Part shown: one piece after another, positions 15,725 through 23,580 of the stretch | Layout of the letters: each line of letters opens with the position of its first letter | How positions within the stretch are numbered: the first letter of the stretch is position 1 | Source of the DNA: a bacterium | Lineage (GTDB): Bacteria > Arandabacterota > Arandabacteria > Arandabacterales > Arandabacteraceae | DNA length: 33,420 bases | Reading direction: 5' to 3' | Assembly (NCBI GenBank): GCA_025774845.1 | Contig: JALGZP010000027.1 | Location: 1-33,420, forward strand | Position numbers and translations under genes: made by a program | The notes under the pieces: model-generated | What the model was told of the DNA's origin: nothing | Database searches by the model: none | What the model saw: only the letters and a program-made list of their open reading frames with translations

Positions 15725-16192
15725 CTACTCTACCGGATTTGTCTTGTCACCCCTATCCTTGGGTCCAGTTATGCCTTCGTTGGAGAAGCCGATTATCGTT
15801 GCCTGCCCGTCAAGCGTCACCGCGGCACATGCGGTATACCTGGCCGGCTCACGCTCTGCCATGAGGCAAAGCTCGTAGGTACCCGGTGGAAGCGGCACAT
15901 CCTCAGGTATCGGAAGTGTCAACTGTTCCTTGACCTTGAAGCCTGAAGGCACAAAAATGTCGAACGTGAGGCGTCCGACAACATTGCCACGGAAACTGAG
16001 CGTGGCTGTGAATGTCGTGGTTCCGGGTTCGGTGCGGTAGTCCTCAAAATGAAAGTATATGGTGAAGTAATCCCGGACGGTGGCATGGAGTATCTCAGCC
16101 TCGAGCTCCAGAGCCATATACAGGTGGGCGTTCGCAGGGACTGCCCAGAAAACGAGTAGGACCAAGCCCAACAGAATTAATAATGTCTTCAT
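15725..16192 (-). CDS. Small secreted protein of unknown function
   Basis: This 155-aa protein has a clear Sec signal peptide: MKTLLILLGLVLLVFWAVPA with cleavage probably after P-A-N-A before H-L-Y. The mature chain looks all-beta (TTFTATLSFRGNVVGRLTFD, then FVPSGFKVKEQLTLPIPEDV and PPGTYELCLMAE), like an immunoglobulin-type or accessory sandwich domain. Two cysteines near the C-terminus, in YELCLM and YTACAA, could form a disulfide. I recognise no family. The ATG has GGAGG 11 nt upstream. A candidate promoter with a palindromic activator-like site lies upstream (16236-16276), so expression is probably regulated separately from bamA. Its stop is 117 nt before hflK on the same strand. Confidence 0.65.
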   Translation of the reverse strand: MKTLLILLGLVLLVFWAVPANAHLYMALELEAEILHATVRDYFTIYFHFEDYRTEPGTTTFTATLSFRGNVVGRLTFDIFVPSGFKVKEQLTLPIPEDVPLPPGTYELCLMAEREPARYTACAAVTLDGQATIIGFSNEGITGPKDRGDKTNPVE

Positions 16193-16235
16193 CTGCTCAA
16201 ATACCTCCTCTCCTCGTTTTTCCTCATCCTTGAGT

Positions 16236-16276
16236 AGTTTATGCGGATACTCGCAATTTCCTGTGATATATCACAG
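16236..16276 (-). promoter_or_regulatory. Palindromic regulator site and -10 box of the small secreted protein gene
   Basis: CTGTGATATATCACAG (16261-16276) is a perfect 16-bp palindrome. On the minus strand a -10-like TAAACT (plus 16241-16236) lies downstream, with no good -35, so the palindrome centre would be near -40 from the expected start. That is the place where CRP/FNR-family activators bind at class II promoters. The half-site TGTGA matches CRP-type sites, but the spacing is 4 nt, not 6, so the regulator is unknown. Confidence 0.5.
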
Positions 16277-16299
16277 ATTGCGGGCGCAGTCAAGTGGAA

Positions 16300-16314
16300 A
16301 GCCGCGTGCCGGCT
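16300..16314 (-). terminator. Weak terminator-like hairpin after bamA
   Basis: On the minus strand, AGCCG-GCACG-CGGCT forms a perfect 5-bp stem followed by TTTCC, about 68-82 nt after the bamA stop. The stem is short and the U-run poor, so this is only a possible terminator. Confidence 0.3.
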
Positions 16315-16381
16315 GATTCTTCTCAGGTTTGAACAATCCGGTGACAGCTTAGTAATTTCCAAACTGACACCGAATTACATG

Positions 16382-17521
16382 TCAGTCTTTGTCGAGTGGT
16401 TTCCCCAGCACCTTTTCGAAGAGCTCATCGTCCTGGTAGGCGCCCTCGGCTATGAGCTGACGGAACTTGACAAAGTCGATCACATCCCTGCCCGTTATCT
16501 TCTTGGTGTTAAAGGCATGGAAGCCAAGGAAGGCCTCGCCCGCCATATTGGTGGCCAGCCAGTGTCTGTTGTAGTTCTTCGAGTAATCCCAGAAGAATTT
16601 CTTCTTGGCCCTGATGCTATCGATGGTCTTTATCAGGCATCCCGGGAAGAGGTTTGTAAACCTCCAGAGGATGTCGTCTATCGCCTTATCGAGAAGCGTA
16701 AAATCTACCTTGGCCTCCTTGACATAGGCCCTGGCCTTCTTCATCTCATCACCGCTCTTAAACTCACCGTAGACAATCTCACCGCCGTCGACATACTTGT
16801 CGGTGATGACCTGTGGATTCCTGATCCACTTATCCCCGTCCTTTATTACGGGAACAGCCTTCGTGATGAAACCGAGCCGCTTCATCTTATAAGCCGACCA
16901 CATCTCACACGATATACAGTTCCACATGGCATCCTCGATACCGAGGTACCAGGGCAGGAAGTCACTCGATCCGCCATCCGGTGCCGAGCCATGACGCGGC
17001 CCCGCCTGGCCGTAGATCGCAAGGTCCGAGCTCACCGCAAGGTCGGCGGCCATCCCGATTTCCTGGCCACCGGCGATCCGCATACCATTTACACGGCAGA
17101 TCACGGGTTTCTTGCAGAACATGATCGAGTCGACCATGTGGTTAAAGAGCTCCATGTATTCGCCGTACTCATTCGGTCGCTTGCTGTAGTACTCGGCGTA
17201 TTCTTTGGTATTACCACCCGTACAGAATGCCTTGTCCCCGACCGCCGTGAAGATGACGGCAACAATGCTTCTATCGAGGGACGCGTTGTGGAAGCCGGCG
17301 ATCACACCCTTGACCATGTCGGTCGTATAGGAGTTATACTGCCTCGGATTGTTGAGGGTGATCCAGGCTGAATAGAGCCCCTTGACCGGGTTTCCCTTGT
17401 CATCGATGATGGGTTTTTTCTCATAGCCCGTACATGGCGGTTCGGTTCCGAAGTACTGGTCGCCCTTATAGAGCGCGTGATCCTTGATCTCATCTTCGCG
17501 TGGTAACCATTCCAGACCCAT
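16382..17521 (-). CDS. bamA: 6-oxocyclohex-1-ene-1-carbonyl-CoA hydrolase (BamA)
   Basis: This 379-aa crotonase-fold protein has the length and signatures of BamA/Oah: GLEWLPREDEIKDH at the N-terminus, WITLNNPRQYNSYTTDMVKG, KAFCTGGNTKEYAEYYSKRP, CRVNGMRIAGGQEIGMAADL, and RHGSAPDGGSSDFLPWYLG. BamA hydrolyses the ring of 6-oxocyclohex-1-enoyl-CoA to 3-hydroxypimelyl-CoA, the ring-cleavage step of the anaerobic benzoyl-CoA pathway; its presence is widely used as a marker of that pathway. The ATG at 17521 is chosen because AGGAGGAATAAAA precedes it exactly; an upstream in-frame extension would run into mobA. It stands alone on the minus strand, 91 nt after mobA, without the other bam/bad/bcr genes usually close by. 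The identification is strong. Confidence 0.93.
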   Translation of the reverse strand: MGLEWLPREDEIKDHALYKGDQYFGTEPPCTGYEKKPIIDDKGNPVKGLYSAWITLNNPRQYNSYTTDMVKGVIAGFHNASLDRSIVAVIFTAVGDKAFCTGGNTKEYAEYYSKRPNEYGEYMELFNHMVDSIMFCKKPVICRVNGMRIAGGQEIGMAADLAVSSDLAIYGQAGPRHGSAPDGGSSDFLPWYLGIEDAMWNCISCEMWSAYKMKRLGFITKAVPVIKDGDKWIRNPQVITDKYVDGGEIVYGEFKSGDEMKKARAYVKEAKVDFTLLDKAIDDILWRFTNLFPGCLIKTIDSIRAKKKFFWDYSKNYNRHWLATNMAGEAFLGFHAFNTKKITGRDVIDFVKFRQLIAEGAYQDDELFEKVLGKPLDKD

Positions 17522-17567
17522 TTTTATTCCTCCTGTTTGATCTCCTATGCCTCTCAGAATCCGCACG

Positions 17568-17597
17568 AAGATACCACAACCCGGAGGTCGGATGCAA
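17568..17597 (-). promoter_or_regulatory. Possible promoter of bamA
   Basis: On the minus strand, TTGCAT (plus 17597-17592) and TATCTT (plus 17573-17568) are 18 nt apart, 47-76 nt upstream of the bamA start. Matches to consensus are moderate. It would let bamA be expressed independently of the upstream cofactor operon. Confidence 0.35.
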
Positions 17598-17612
17598 CCA
17601 GTCTCGCAGCAG

Positions 17613-18218
17613 CTACCCATTCATCCGGTGATATAGATCCCTGGCCTTGCGGAAATCTTCCCGGTAATTGATGTTGAAGAAAGTCAATCGCTCGGGATCG
17701 AATCTTTCGATCTCATGAGAAGCAATCCTCAGGGTCGGCAGTTCTTCGAGGATATCCTGAACACAAAGCCGATCCCGATGGAGGTGGGAGGAGATCGTAG
17801 GGAGCGCGCGCCTGGAGTATCTCGCAAACAGGGCCTCAAGCTTCCCATCGATCTCAGGTATAACCACGTCGTAGGCTTTAGGTTTACCGATAATGTAGCG
17901 GACCAGGTCGGCACTGATAAAAGGCATGTCGCACGCGACCACGAAATTGAGATCGCTGGAGGACGCCGAGAGTCCTGAGTAGATACCGCCCAGGGGCCCC
18001 TTGCTTTCAACCAGGTCCTCCACCACCTCGGCCGGGAATCCCTCATACAGGGAGCGGTCATTGGTCACAATGAGCATCTCATCAAAGAGGCCCGCCAGGT
18101 TGGCTATGATGCGCTCGACCATGGTCAGCCTGCCGTCGAGCTTTATCAAGCCCTTGTCGACTCCGATTCTTGAGCTCTTGCCACCGGCCAGGATTATGGC
18201 TGTGCTGCCGTCTCTCAA
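17613..18218 (-). CDS. mobA: Molybdenum cofactor guanylyltransferase MobA
   Basis: This 201-aa protein has the nucleotidyltransferase signature LAGGKSSRIGVDKG (10-23), then SKGPLGGIYSGL and the metal-binding VVACDMPFIS. These identify MobA, which transfers GMP from GTP to molybdopterin and so makes the guanine dinucleotide form (bis-MGD) used by DMSO-reductase-family enzymes such as the one encoded at 26294-28765. The start appears to be TTG at 18218, overlapping the mobB stop (TTGA) with AAGAGG a few nt upstream; no other start codon fits before the signature. It is the last gene of the cofactor cluster. Confidence 0.92.
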   Translation of the reverse strand: MRDGSTAIILAGGKSSRIGVDKGLIKLDGRLTMVERIIANLAGLFDEMLIVTNDRSLYEGFPAEVVEDLVESKGPLGGIYSGLSASSSDLNFVVACDMPFISADLVRYIIGKPKAYDVVIPEIDGKLEALFARYSRRALPTISSHLHRDRLCVQDILEELPTLRIASHEIERFDPERLTFFNINYREDFRKARDLYHRMNG

Positions 18219-18736
18219 GGCGATCCTCTTTCCCCGGGTTCTGCGAGGAGCCTGGCTTCCACGAACTCGATTATCTCATCGACCTGGTCACCTCTGAAGT
18301 GGGGGAGAGGCAGCCCCGGATCTCTCTCTGAAACCACCGCGAGGAGATTGTCATCAGTGCCGCAAAGCGGGCCGTCGTGGCTGCGGGTGTCCACGACCTC
18401 TATCTTCGGCAACTTGGAGCGTTTGAATCCCTCTCCAATTATGAGATCGCAGTGGCCAAGGAGGGCGCTCAGCAGGTGATCGAGATCTCTGTTTTCGGGA
18501 CTGGCTGAGAAGAAGGCCATCCTTTCCGGAGAGATTATCAGGGTGCTCTCGGCTCCTGCACGCGCGTGTCGAAAGGAATCCGTGCCTTCCCGGTCGAGCT
18601 CGTGGTTGTGCCCGGTATGCTTCAGGCTCCCGACCCTGTAGCCTTTGGCCTTGAAACCCGCAAGCAGTTTCTCAACGAGTGCGGTTTTCCCCGACTTTTT
18701 TCTCCCGACGATCAGGATAATCTTCGTCTCTGCCAA
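18215..18736 (-). CDS. mobB: MobB, molybdopterin-guanine dinucleotide biosynthesis GTP-binding protein
   Basis: This 173-aa P-loop protein has Walker A GRKKSGKT (11-18), the MobB-specific KHTGHNHELDREGTDSFRHARAGA stretch (starting near 39) and DLIIGEGFKRSKLPKIEVV. MobB binds GTP and assists MobA; it is dispensable in E. coli but common in cofactor clusters. The start is TTG at 18736, with GAGGT 9 nt upstream and 12 nt after the moeA stop. The non-ATG start and the 4-nt overlap with mobA suggest low, coupled expression. Confidence 0.92.
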   Translation of the reverse strand: MAETKIILIVGRKKSGKTALVEKLLAGFKAKGYRVGSLKHTGHNHELDREGTDSFRHARAGAESTLIISPERMAFFSASPENRDLDHLLSALLGHCDLIIGEGFKRSKLPKIEVVDTRSHDGPLCGTDDNLLAVVSERDPGLPLPHFRGDQVDEIIEFVEARLLAEPGERGSP

Positions 18737-18748
18737 CGCGACGTTACC

Positions 18749-19969
18749 TCAGCTGTGCTGCCAGTTGCTGAACAGGATGAGTTTGACTGTCTGCCGCTCT
18801 GCTGCTGCGGTCTCTCCCATCGGCAAGTAGATCAGGCTGTTAGCCGAACTTGCCGAGCTCAGTTTTCCTGACCCCTGTTTCAGGGTCGGCGTCGCAAAGA
18901 ATCTGCCATCTCGAAACTCGGCGTGTGCGGTGGTGAAGTCCGCCCGGCCCTCTTTTCCTTTAACCTTCGTGGTGAGCTCCGCCTCCACCCACAACGGTTC
19001 TGTCTGCTGTCTCCCACTCATCTTCCGGATAGCAGGCCTGATGAAAAGTTCCGACTGCACAAAACACGAAACGGGGTTACCCGGTAGACCGAACACGGTG
19101 ACGCCCTTGAGCTCTCCGAAAAGCAGAGGCTTACCGGGCTTCATCGCCACCCGCCAGAACCTGGTCTCCATTCCGAGATCCTCGAGCACCTTACGGACCA
19201 GATCATACTTTCCTACTGACACTCCTCCGGTGGTAACCAGGATGTCCTTGGTCAGAGCCTGCTCGATCTTCTCGGTGAGCTTCCCGACATCGTCAGAGGC
19301 GATCCCGAGGTCAGAGGGGTTAGCTCCAAAAGCCCGCATAAGGGGAAGCAGTGAGTATCTGTTACTGTTGCGGACTTTCCCGGCTTCCAGGGGTTCGTCG
19401 ACACCGATGATCTCATTGCCCGTGGCGAAGATGGCCACCTCGGGACGCCTGATCACATTGACATTCGGCATGCCCACCGAAGCCAGAACACCTATATCGG
19501 CCGGGGTCAGGAGCTTCCCCCTTCTCAAGACCGTCTCTCCTTCGCTAATGTCTTCACCCCGTGGTCTGATATTCTCACCCTTGCGGACAGAGGCCATCAC
19601 TTTTACATGTTCAATGCAGTCCTCGGTCTCCTCCTGCATGACCACAGCATCCGCATCCGGTGGAACAGGAGCACCGGTCATGATCCGGACGGCTTCGCCG
19701 TTTCGAAGTTTCTGAGTCCCGACCCTTCCCGCGGGTACCTCTTCGACTACCTTAAGGGAAACCGGATTCTCACGGGATGCGCCCTTGAGGTCCTCTGACC
19801 GGACCGCATAGCCATCCATTGCGGAGTTGTCGACGAATGGAATGTTATCCGCGGAAACTATATCTTCCGACAGGGTCATGCCGGCGGCATCAAGGATGTC
19901 TCTTTGCTCGGGGGGGAGAACCTTAACGGTGTCCATCACAATCTTAAGTGCTTCATCAAATGTTATCAC
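18749..19969 (-). CDS. moeA: Molybdopterin molybdenumtransferase MoeA
   Basis: This 406-aa protein has MoeA signatures in order: MITFDEALKIV at the N-terminus, PFVDNSAMDGYAVR, MTGAPVPPDADAVVMQE, VGVLASVG-type MPT-binding core, TTGGVSVGKYD, and GLPGNPVSCFVQSELFIRPAI followed by the C-terminal domain IV. MoeA inserts molybdate into adenylylated molybdopterin made by MogA, whose gene is immediately upstream. The GTG start (19969) follows GGAGGAAAA and overlaps the mogA stop by 4 nt. In anaerobes MoeA homologues can also insert tungsten, so the metal is not fixed by sequence. Confidence 0.94.
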   Translation of the reverse strand: MITFDEALKIVMDTVKVLPPEQRDILDAAGMTLSEDIVSADNIPFVDNSAMDGYAVRSEDLKGASRENPVSLKVVEEVPAGRVGTQKLRNGEAVRIMTGAPVPPDADAVVMQEETEDCIEHVKVMASVRKGENIRPRGEDISEGETVLRRGKLLTPADIGVLASVGMPNVNVIRRPEVAIFATGNEIIGVDEPLEAGKVRNSNRYSLLPLMRAFGANPSDLGIASDDVGKLTEKIEQALTKDILVTTGGVSVGKYDLVRKVLEDLGMETRFWRVAMKPGKPLLFGELKGVTVFGLPGNPVSCFVQSELFIRPAIRKMSGRQQTEPLWVEAELTTKVKGKEGRADFTTAHAEFRDGRFFATPTLKQGSGKLSSASSANSLIYLPMGETAAAERQTVKLILFSNWQHS

Positions 19970-20472
19970 TTTTCCTCCTCCGGGCAGCTGACATCACAGT
20001 CTTTGACCTCGCCTCTTAGGACTTCAACAGCGTGAGGCAGAACCGGCATAACAGCCTCCAGGCTCTCCTCGATGGCCTTTGGGCTTCCCGGAAGGTTGAT
20101 GATCAGTGTCTTCTTCCTTATGCCGCATACCCCCCGTGAAAGGATCGCCCGCTTGTTCTTCTTGTATCCTTCCATCCGCATCGCCTCTTCCAACCCGGCG
20201 GCCCTCCTGTCTATTGCCTCGAGTGTGGCCTCGGGCGTATGGTCTCGCGGCGAGAAACCTGTGCCGCCCGTCGTCAAAACCAGATCGAGTTGCTCCTTAT
20301 CGGCCAGCTCGGCCAACGTTGCCGTGATCTCCCGGGTTTCGTCAGGGATGATCCGGCAGACGGCGATCTCGCCACCTGCCTGCTTCACCAATTCCCCGAT
20401 CAACGGGCCGCCCTGATCCTCCCTTTCGCCCCGAAAGCAGCGGTCGCTGATCGTAAGTATACCGGTTCTCAT
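19966..20472 (-). CDS. mogA: Molybdopterin adenylyltransferase family protein (MogA/MoaB)
   Basis: This 168-aa protein has the MogA/MoaB fold signatures: GILTISDRCFRGEREDQGGP (4-23), LVLTTGGTGFSPRDHTPEAT and IINLPGSPKAIEESLEAV. It adenylylates molybdopterin to prepare it for MoeA. The choice between MogA and MoaB cannot be made confidently by eye; the biochemical role is expected to be the same in organisms with one copy. The ATG at 20472 has GGGAGGGCGGA before it and overlaps the transporter stop as ATGA; a longer reading from 20538 would run far into the transporter gene. Confidence 0.88.
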   Translation of the reverse strand: MRTGILTISDRCFRGEREDQGGPLIGELVKQAGGEIAVCRIIPDETREITATLAELADKEQLDLVLTTGGTGFSPRDHTPEATLEAIDRRAAGLEEAMRMEGYKKNKRAILSRGVCGIRKKTLIINLPGSPKAIEESLEAVMPVLPHAVEVLRGEVKDCDVSCPEEEK

Positions 20473-21653
20473 TCCGCCCTCCCATTGCCGGCCAGTTCTA
20501 TGATGCCAAGCGCAAAGCCACTCAAGAATCTCTCCCACAGGAGCCCCAGGATGACGGCCAGCATGAGATTTCGGGCCAGGAAGGAGACTGAGGCGACGAC
20601 AACAGCGGTAGAGATCTCCCTGAAACGCCTGAGGTCGCGGGCCAGCTTCATCATCTCCCAGGCTGTCAGCACAAGTAAGGAGCTCAGTACCGGAACAGGG
20701 ATGAGATAGATGAACCTCGTCAGGCCGTTTCCGGTTACGGCAATCAACATCAGCAGGGTGCCCAGGATCATCGTTGTTCCCCCGGTTCGTCCTCCAAACC
20801 TGTGATGGGCTGCTACACCACCGGCACCGTGACAGACGGGAAAACCTCCCAAAAGGCCTATCGCGACATCAGCAACACCGACGGACAGCGCGACCTTTCT
20901 TGGTCCTGCCCTTTGCGCCCTTTCCTTGTAGAGCTCTCTGGCTATGTCGGAAGTGGAATAGACCGAATTGCCGAGCGTAAGCGGTAACTGGGGAATGACC
21001 AACAGGAGAAAAGCCGGGCCTAAGAACCTGAGATCGGGAAGCACGACACCAAATGAGTAACCGGCCCCGTGGACTTCGGAGGTCCCGCCGGTGAAGCCAT
21101 ATGCAAGGCCCGCCCCCATAGCAACGACTATCAGAGTGATGGGAATCCTTGTGTTGATCCTCCGGGCTATCAGGAAGACCAGGATGCAAGCCAGGGCTAT
21201 GGCCCAGGCCAGAGAAGTAGGTGCTCCGGATGTGCCCAGGAACATGCCGTTGTCGGTAATCAGGGAGACGGCCTTCATGGCCAGAACCAGCCCGATACCA
21301 AGCTGGATTCCCCGGATCAGTGCCCGGCTGAATACTCTTCGCAGGATGTCGATTAGGCCTGAGACGCTTAAGATGATCATTGTCCCGCCGAAGAGGAGGG
21401 AGGCCGTGACGATCATATTCCTTTCGAAGCCCGATACTATGCAGATCACCGCCATTGCTTTCAGAGGCTGGACCGACATGGGAATCTTGAAATACCAGCC
21501 GGTAAGAAAATACGCCAATCCCCAGAAGAAGAATATCGAGAAAGCCGGGTAGCCGTTAATGCTTATCAGAGCGAAACTGAACGGGATCAGGATGCCCAGA
21601 TCCCCCAGCGCGCCGCTCATCTCATGCAGATTCAGTCTGTTTTTCTTGTCCAT
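20469..21653 (-). CDS. MOT1-type molybdate (tungstate) transporter
   Basis: This 394-aa protein is a polytopic membrane protein of the SulP-related MOT1 family. It shows the paired family motifs: GALGDLGILIP (14-24) with PMSVQPLKAMAV (58-69) in the first half, and PQLPLTLGNSVYST with PVCHGAGGVAAHHRFGGRTGG in the second. About 10-12 helices are visible. MOT1 proteins import molybdate with high affinity in plants and algae, and bacterial homologues occur beside molybdenum cofactor genes, as here between a MOSC gene and mogA. This suggests it is the oxyanion supplier, in place of a ModABC system. Whether it carries molybdate, tungstate or both is not decided. Both ends overlap or nearly touch neighbours (4-nt overlap with mogA, 6-nt gap to the MOSC gene). 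Confidence 0.87.
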   Translation of the reverse strand: MDKKNRLNLHEMSGALGDLGILIPFSFALISINGYPAFSIFFFWGLAYFLTGWYFKIPMSVQPLKAMAVICIVSGFERNMIVTASLLFGGTMIILSVSGLIDILRRVFSRALIRGIQLGIGLVLAMKAVSLITDNGMFLGTSGAPTSLAWAIALACILVFLIARRINTRIPITLIVVAMGAGLAYGFTGGTSEVHGAGYSFGVVLPDLRFLGPAFLLLVIPQLPLTLGNSVYSTSDIARELYKERAQRAGPRKVALSVGVADVAIGLLGGFPVCHGAGGVAAHHRFGGRTGGTTMILGTLLMLIAVTGNGLTRFIYLIPVPVLSSLLVLTAWEMMKLARDLRRFREISTAVVVASVSFLARNLMLAVILGLLWERFLSGFALGIIELAGNGRAE

Positions 21654-21659
21654 TCCTGC

Positions 21660-22115
21660 TTACCGTTGGACCGTTGAGTACCGGATCTCATCTCCGTTTG
21701 CGATCCGGCCGCCCTCGATCACCCTGGCGAAAATGCCCTCCCTGGGCATGATACAATCGCCGGTGACTTCCCTTATGGCACACGCCCTGTGACATTCCTT
21801 GCCGATCTGGGTGATCTCCAGGATTACTTTCGTTCCTATTCTAAGTGTGCCGCCGATCTCTACAGCTGAGAGATCGATTCCCGTGGTCGTGACGTTTTCC
21901 GCAAAATCGCCGGGTTTGATATCGAGTACATCATTCTCCAACTTCCTGAAACTCTCAAATGGAAGGAGACTTACCTGGCGATGCCAATCTCCCGCGTGCG
22001 CATCGTGCCTCAGGCCGAAATCTTTGATGACCCTGGCAGACGTCACAGGTGTCTTGCGTACGCCCCTTCGATCGCTGAGGGATATGCTAAGCACTTTCCC
22101 TTTTGAACGTACCAC
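21660..22115 (-). CDS. MOSC-domain protein
   Basis: This 151-aa protein is a stand-alone MOSC domain (molybdenum cofactor sulfurase C-terminal). Recognisable segments are KVLSISLSDRRGVRKTPV, GLRHDAHAGDWHRQVSLL, PGDFAENVTTTGIDLS and TQIGKECHRACAI followed by GDCIMPREGIFARVI. The conserved Cys in GKECH is thought to carry sulfur or contact the cofactor. Small MOSC proteins of this type sit in moa/mog clusters of anaerobes, and their exact role in cofactor handling is unknown. The GTG at 22115 is preferred, with GGGAGG 6 nt upstream; this places the start 29 nt inside moaC. A GTG 18 nt further in is a weaker alternative. Confidence 0.88.
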   Translation of the reverse strand: MVRSKGKVLSISLSDRRGVRKTPVTSARVIKDFGLRHDAHAGDWHRQVSLLPFESFRKLENDVLDIKPGDFAENVTTTGIDLSAVEIGGTLRIGTKVILEITQIGKECHRACAIREVTGDCIMPREGIFARVIEGGRIANGDEIRYSTVQR

Positions 22116-22581
22116 TCTTGCCTCCCGTCTTCTCAAGCAGAACGAGATCCGTAATGGTAATGGCCTTATCGATAGCCTTACACATGTCATAGATGGTCAA
22201 AGCAGAAACCGCCGCGGCGACGAGGGCTTCCATCTCCACCCCGGTCTTGGCGTCGGCCTTGGCACGCGCTTCCACCAAGACACTGTGATCCTGGTCTTGA
22301 AGTCTGAAGTCGACAGAGATCTGACTCAAAGGCAGGGGATGACACAGCGGGATCAGGTCGGATGTTTTCTTGGCAGCAGAGATACCGGCGATCTGAGCAA
22401 CATTCAGGACGGCTCCTTTTTCAAGCGTCTGGTCGACGACCGCCTCGAAAGCCTCGGGTGACATCTTGACCCTGACTTGCGCAGTAGCTGCTCTGGTGGT
22501 CACTGCCTTTCCGGATACATCCACCATGGCGGCCTTATTTTCGCCATCGAGGTGGCTCAGTCTCTTCTTATCGTCCTTCAC
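22087..22581 (-). CDS. moaC: Cyclic pyranopterin monophosphate synthase MoaC
   Basis: This 164-aa protein carries the MoaC signatures: AAMVDVSGKAVTTRAATA near residue 17, KTSDLIPLCHPLPLS, KTGVEMEALVAAAVSALTIYD, and the closing LLEKTGGKSG. MoaC rearranges the MoaA product, 3',8-cyclo-GTP, into cyclic pyranopterin monophosphate, the first stable intermediate of molybdopterin synthesis. The GTG start follows the moaA TAA with no gap, and the ribosome site GGAGGATAA lies in the end of moaA, so the two proteins are probably made in step. Its 3' end overlaps the MOSC gene by 29 nt. Confidence 0.95.
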   Translation of the reverse strand: MKDDKKRLSHLDGENKAAMVDVSGKAVTTRAATAQVRVKMSPEAFEAVVDQTLEKGAVLNVAQIAGISAAKKTSDLIPLCHPLPLSQISVDFRLQDQDHSVLVEARAKADAKTGVEMEALVAAAVSALTIYDMCKAIDKAITITDLVLLEKTGGKSGTFKRESA

Positions 22582-23580
22582 TTATCCTCCGATCATGAAC
22601 ATGGGTTGGGTTTCGAGTCGCTCCGAGTTCCAACCGTGGCCCGCCGGTTTGTTCCATACGGCCTGCTCAAGCGCGGCCATGAGTTTATCCCTGTTTCCCT
22701 CTCGCAGCAGAGCCCTGAGCGAAATCCTTGTGCCCGCAGCCAGGCATGGCAAGAGATCGCCCTCTGCCGTTACGCGTATCCTGTTACATGTCTGACAGAA
22801 GCACCGGGAGATAGGAGAGATGAAGCCGATCCGCCCCGGAGCCTCTGGAATCCGGTAGTATGCGGCCGGTCCGTCAGAGGAAGTGTTCTCTGCCGGCACC
22901 AGCCGGTAGTCACGTTCGATAGCTGCCCTTGCCTCCTCGGAACTCACGTAGGCAGAGGCAAAACGGCCGGGGTCCTGTCCCATGGGCATGAGCTCGATGA
23001 GGCGTACGTCAACCGGCTTTTCGATTGACAGCGCGGCAAGGTCGCTTAATTCGTCATCATTCACGCCACGCATCACGACCGTATTTGTTCTCACCGAAGC
23101 GAAGCCCGCATTGAGAGTCGCCTCCACGCCGCCGAGTACCTTGTTGAGATCACCCCCCCGGGTTATCATGCTGAACTTGCCGGGATTCAGCGAATCCAGG
23201 CTTATGTTGACCCGCTTGAGTCCCCTGGCTTTAAGCTCACCGGCCAGGTCCGCGATCCTGGTCCCGTTGGTCGTAAGCGCCAGGTCCTCGAGACCCTGAA
23301 GCCGGCCCAGGCTTTCGACGAACCCGGTCACACCGGGCCGGAGCAGGGGTTCACCGCCGGTGATCCGTATCTTTCGTATGCCCAGCTCCACGGCACACTC
23401 GGCCAGAAGCACGAGTGAGTCAAGCGAAGGCAGATCATGCCCGGGGGAGACGCAGTCTCCTTCAGTGGGCGAAACGCTGTCTCTATCGGGCGGGGAGCAA
23501 TACATGCACTTGAGATTACACTTGTCGGTTATGGAAATCCTGAGATAGTCTACGCTTCTTTTCAATCGATCTTTCAGCAT
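22582..23580 (-). CDS. moaA: GTP 3',8-cyclase MoaA (radical SAM)
   Basis: This 332-aa radical SAM enzyme has the N-terminal cluster motif C21-x3-C25-x2-C28 (ITDKCNLKCMYC), ITGGEPLLR, NISLDSLNPGKF, the C-terminal second-cluster motif CFCQTCNRIRVTAEGDLLPC, and the essential C-terminal Gly-Gly (MFMIGG). It converts GTP to 3',8-cyclo-GTP, which MoaC, encoded next, processes. Between the first cluster motif and GGEP there is a segment several residues longer than in E. coli MoaA, containing an extra Cys (EGDCVSP). The ATG at 23580 has only a GGTG a few nt upstream, and the possible SD-like GAGGT lies inside the 3' arm of the leader hairpin, so initiation may be structure-controlled. No moaD or moaE is found in the window. 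Confidence 0.95.
   Translation of the reverse strand: MLKDRLKRSVDYLRISITDKCNLKCMYCSPPDRDSVSPTEGDCVSPGHDLPSLDSLVLLAECAVELGIRKIRITGGEPLLRPGVTGFVESLGRLQGLEDLALTTNGTRIADLAGELKARGLKRVNISLDSLNPGKFSMITRGGDLNKVLGGVEATLNAGFASVRTNTVVMRGVNDDELSDLAALSIEKPVDVRLIELMPMGQDPGRFASAYVSSEEARAAIERDYRLVPAENTSSDGPAAYYRIPEAPGRIGFISPISRCFCQTCNRIRVTAEGDLLPCLAAGTRISLRALLREGNRDKLMAALEQAVWNKPAGHGWNSERLETQPMFMIGG

Noticed and set aside
16241..17371. 376-codon open frame on the plus strand
   Set aside because: Antisense to bamA, whose motifs are unmistakable; no recognisable domain.
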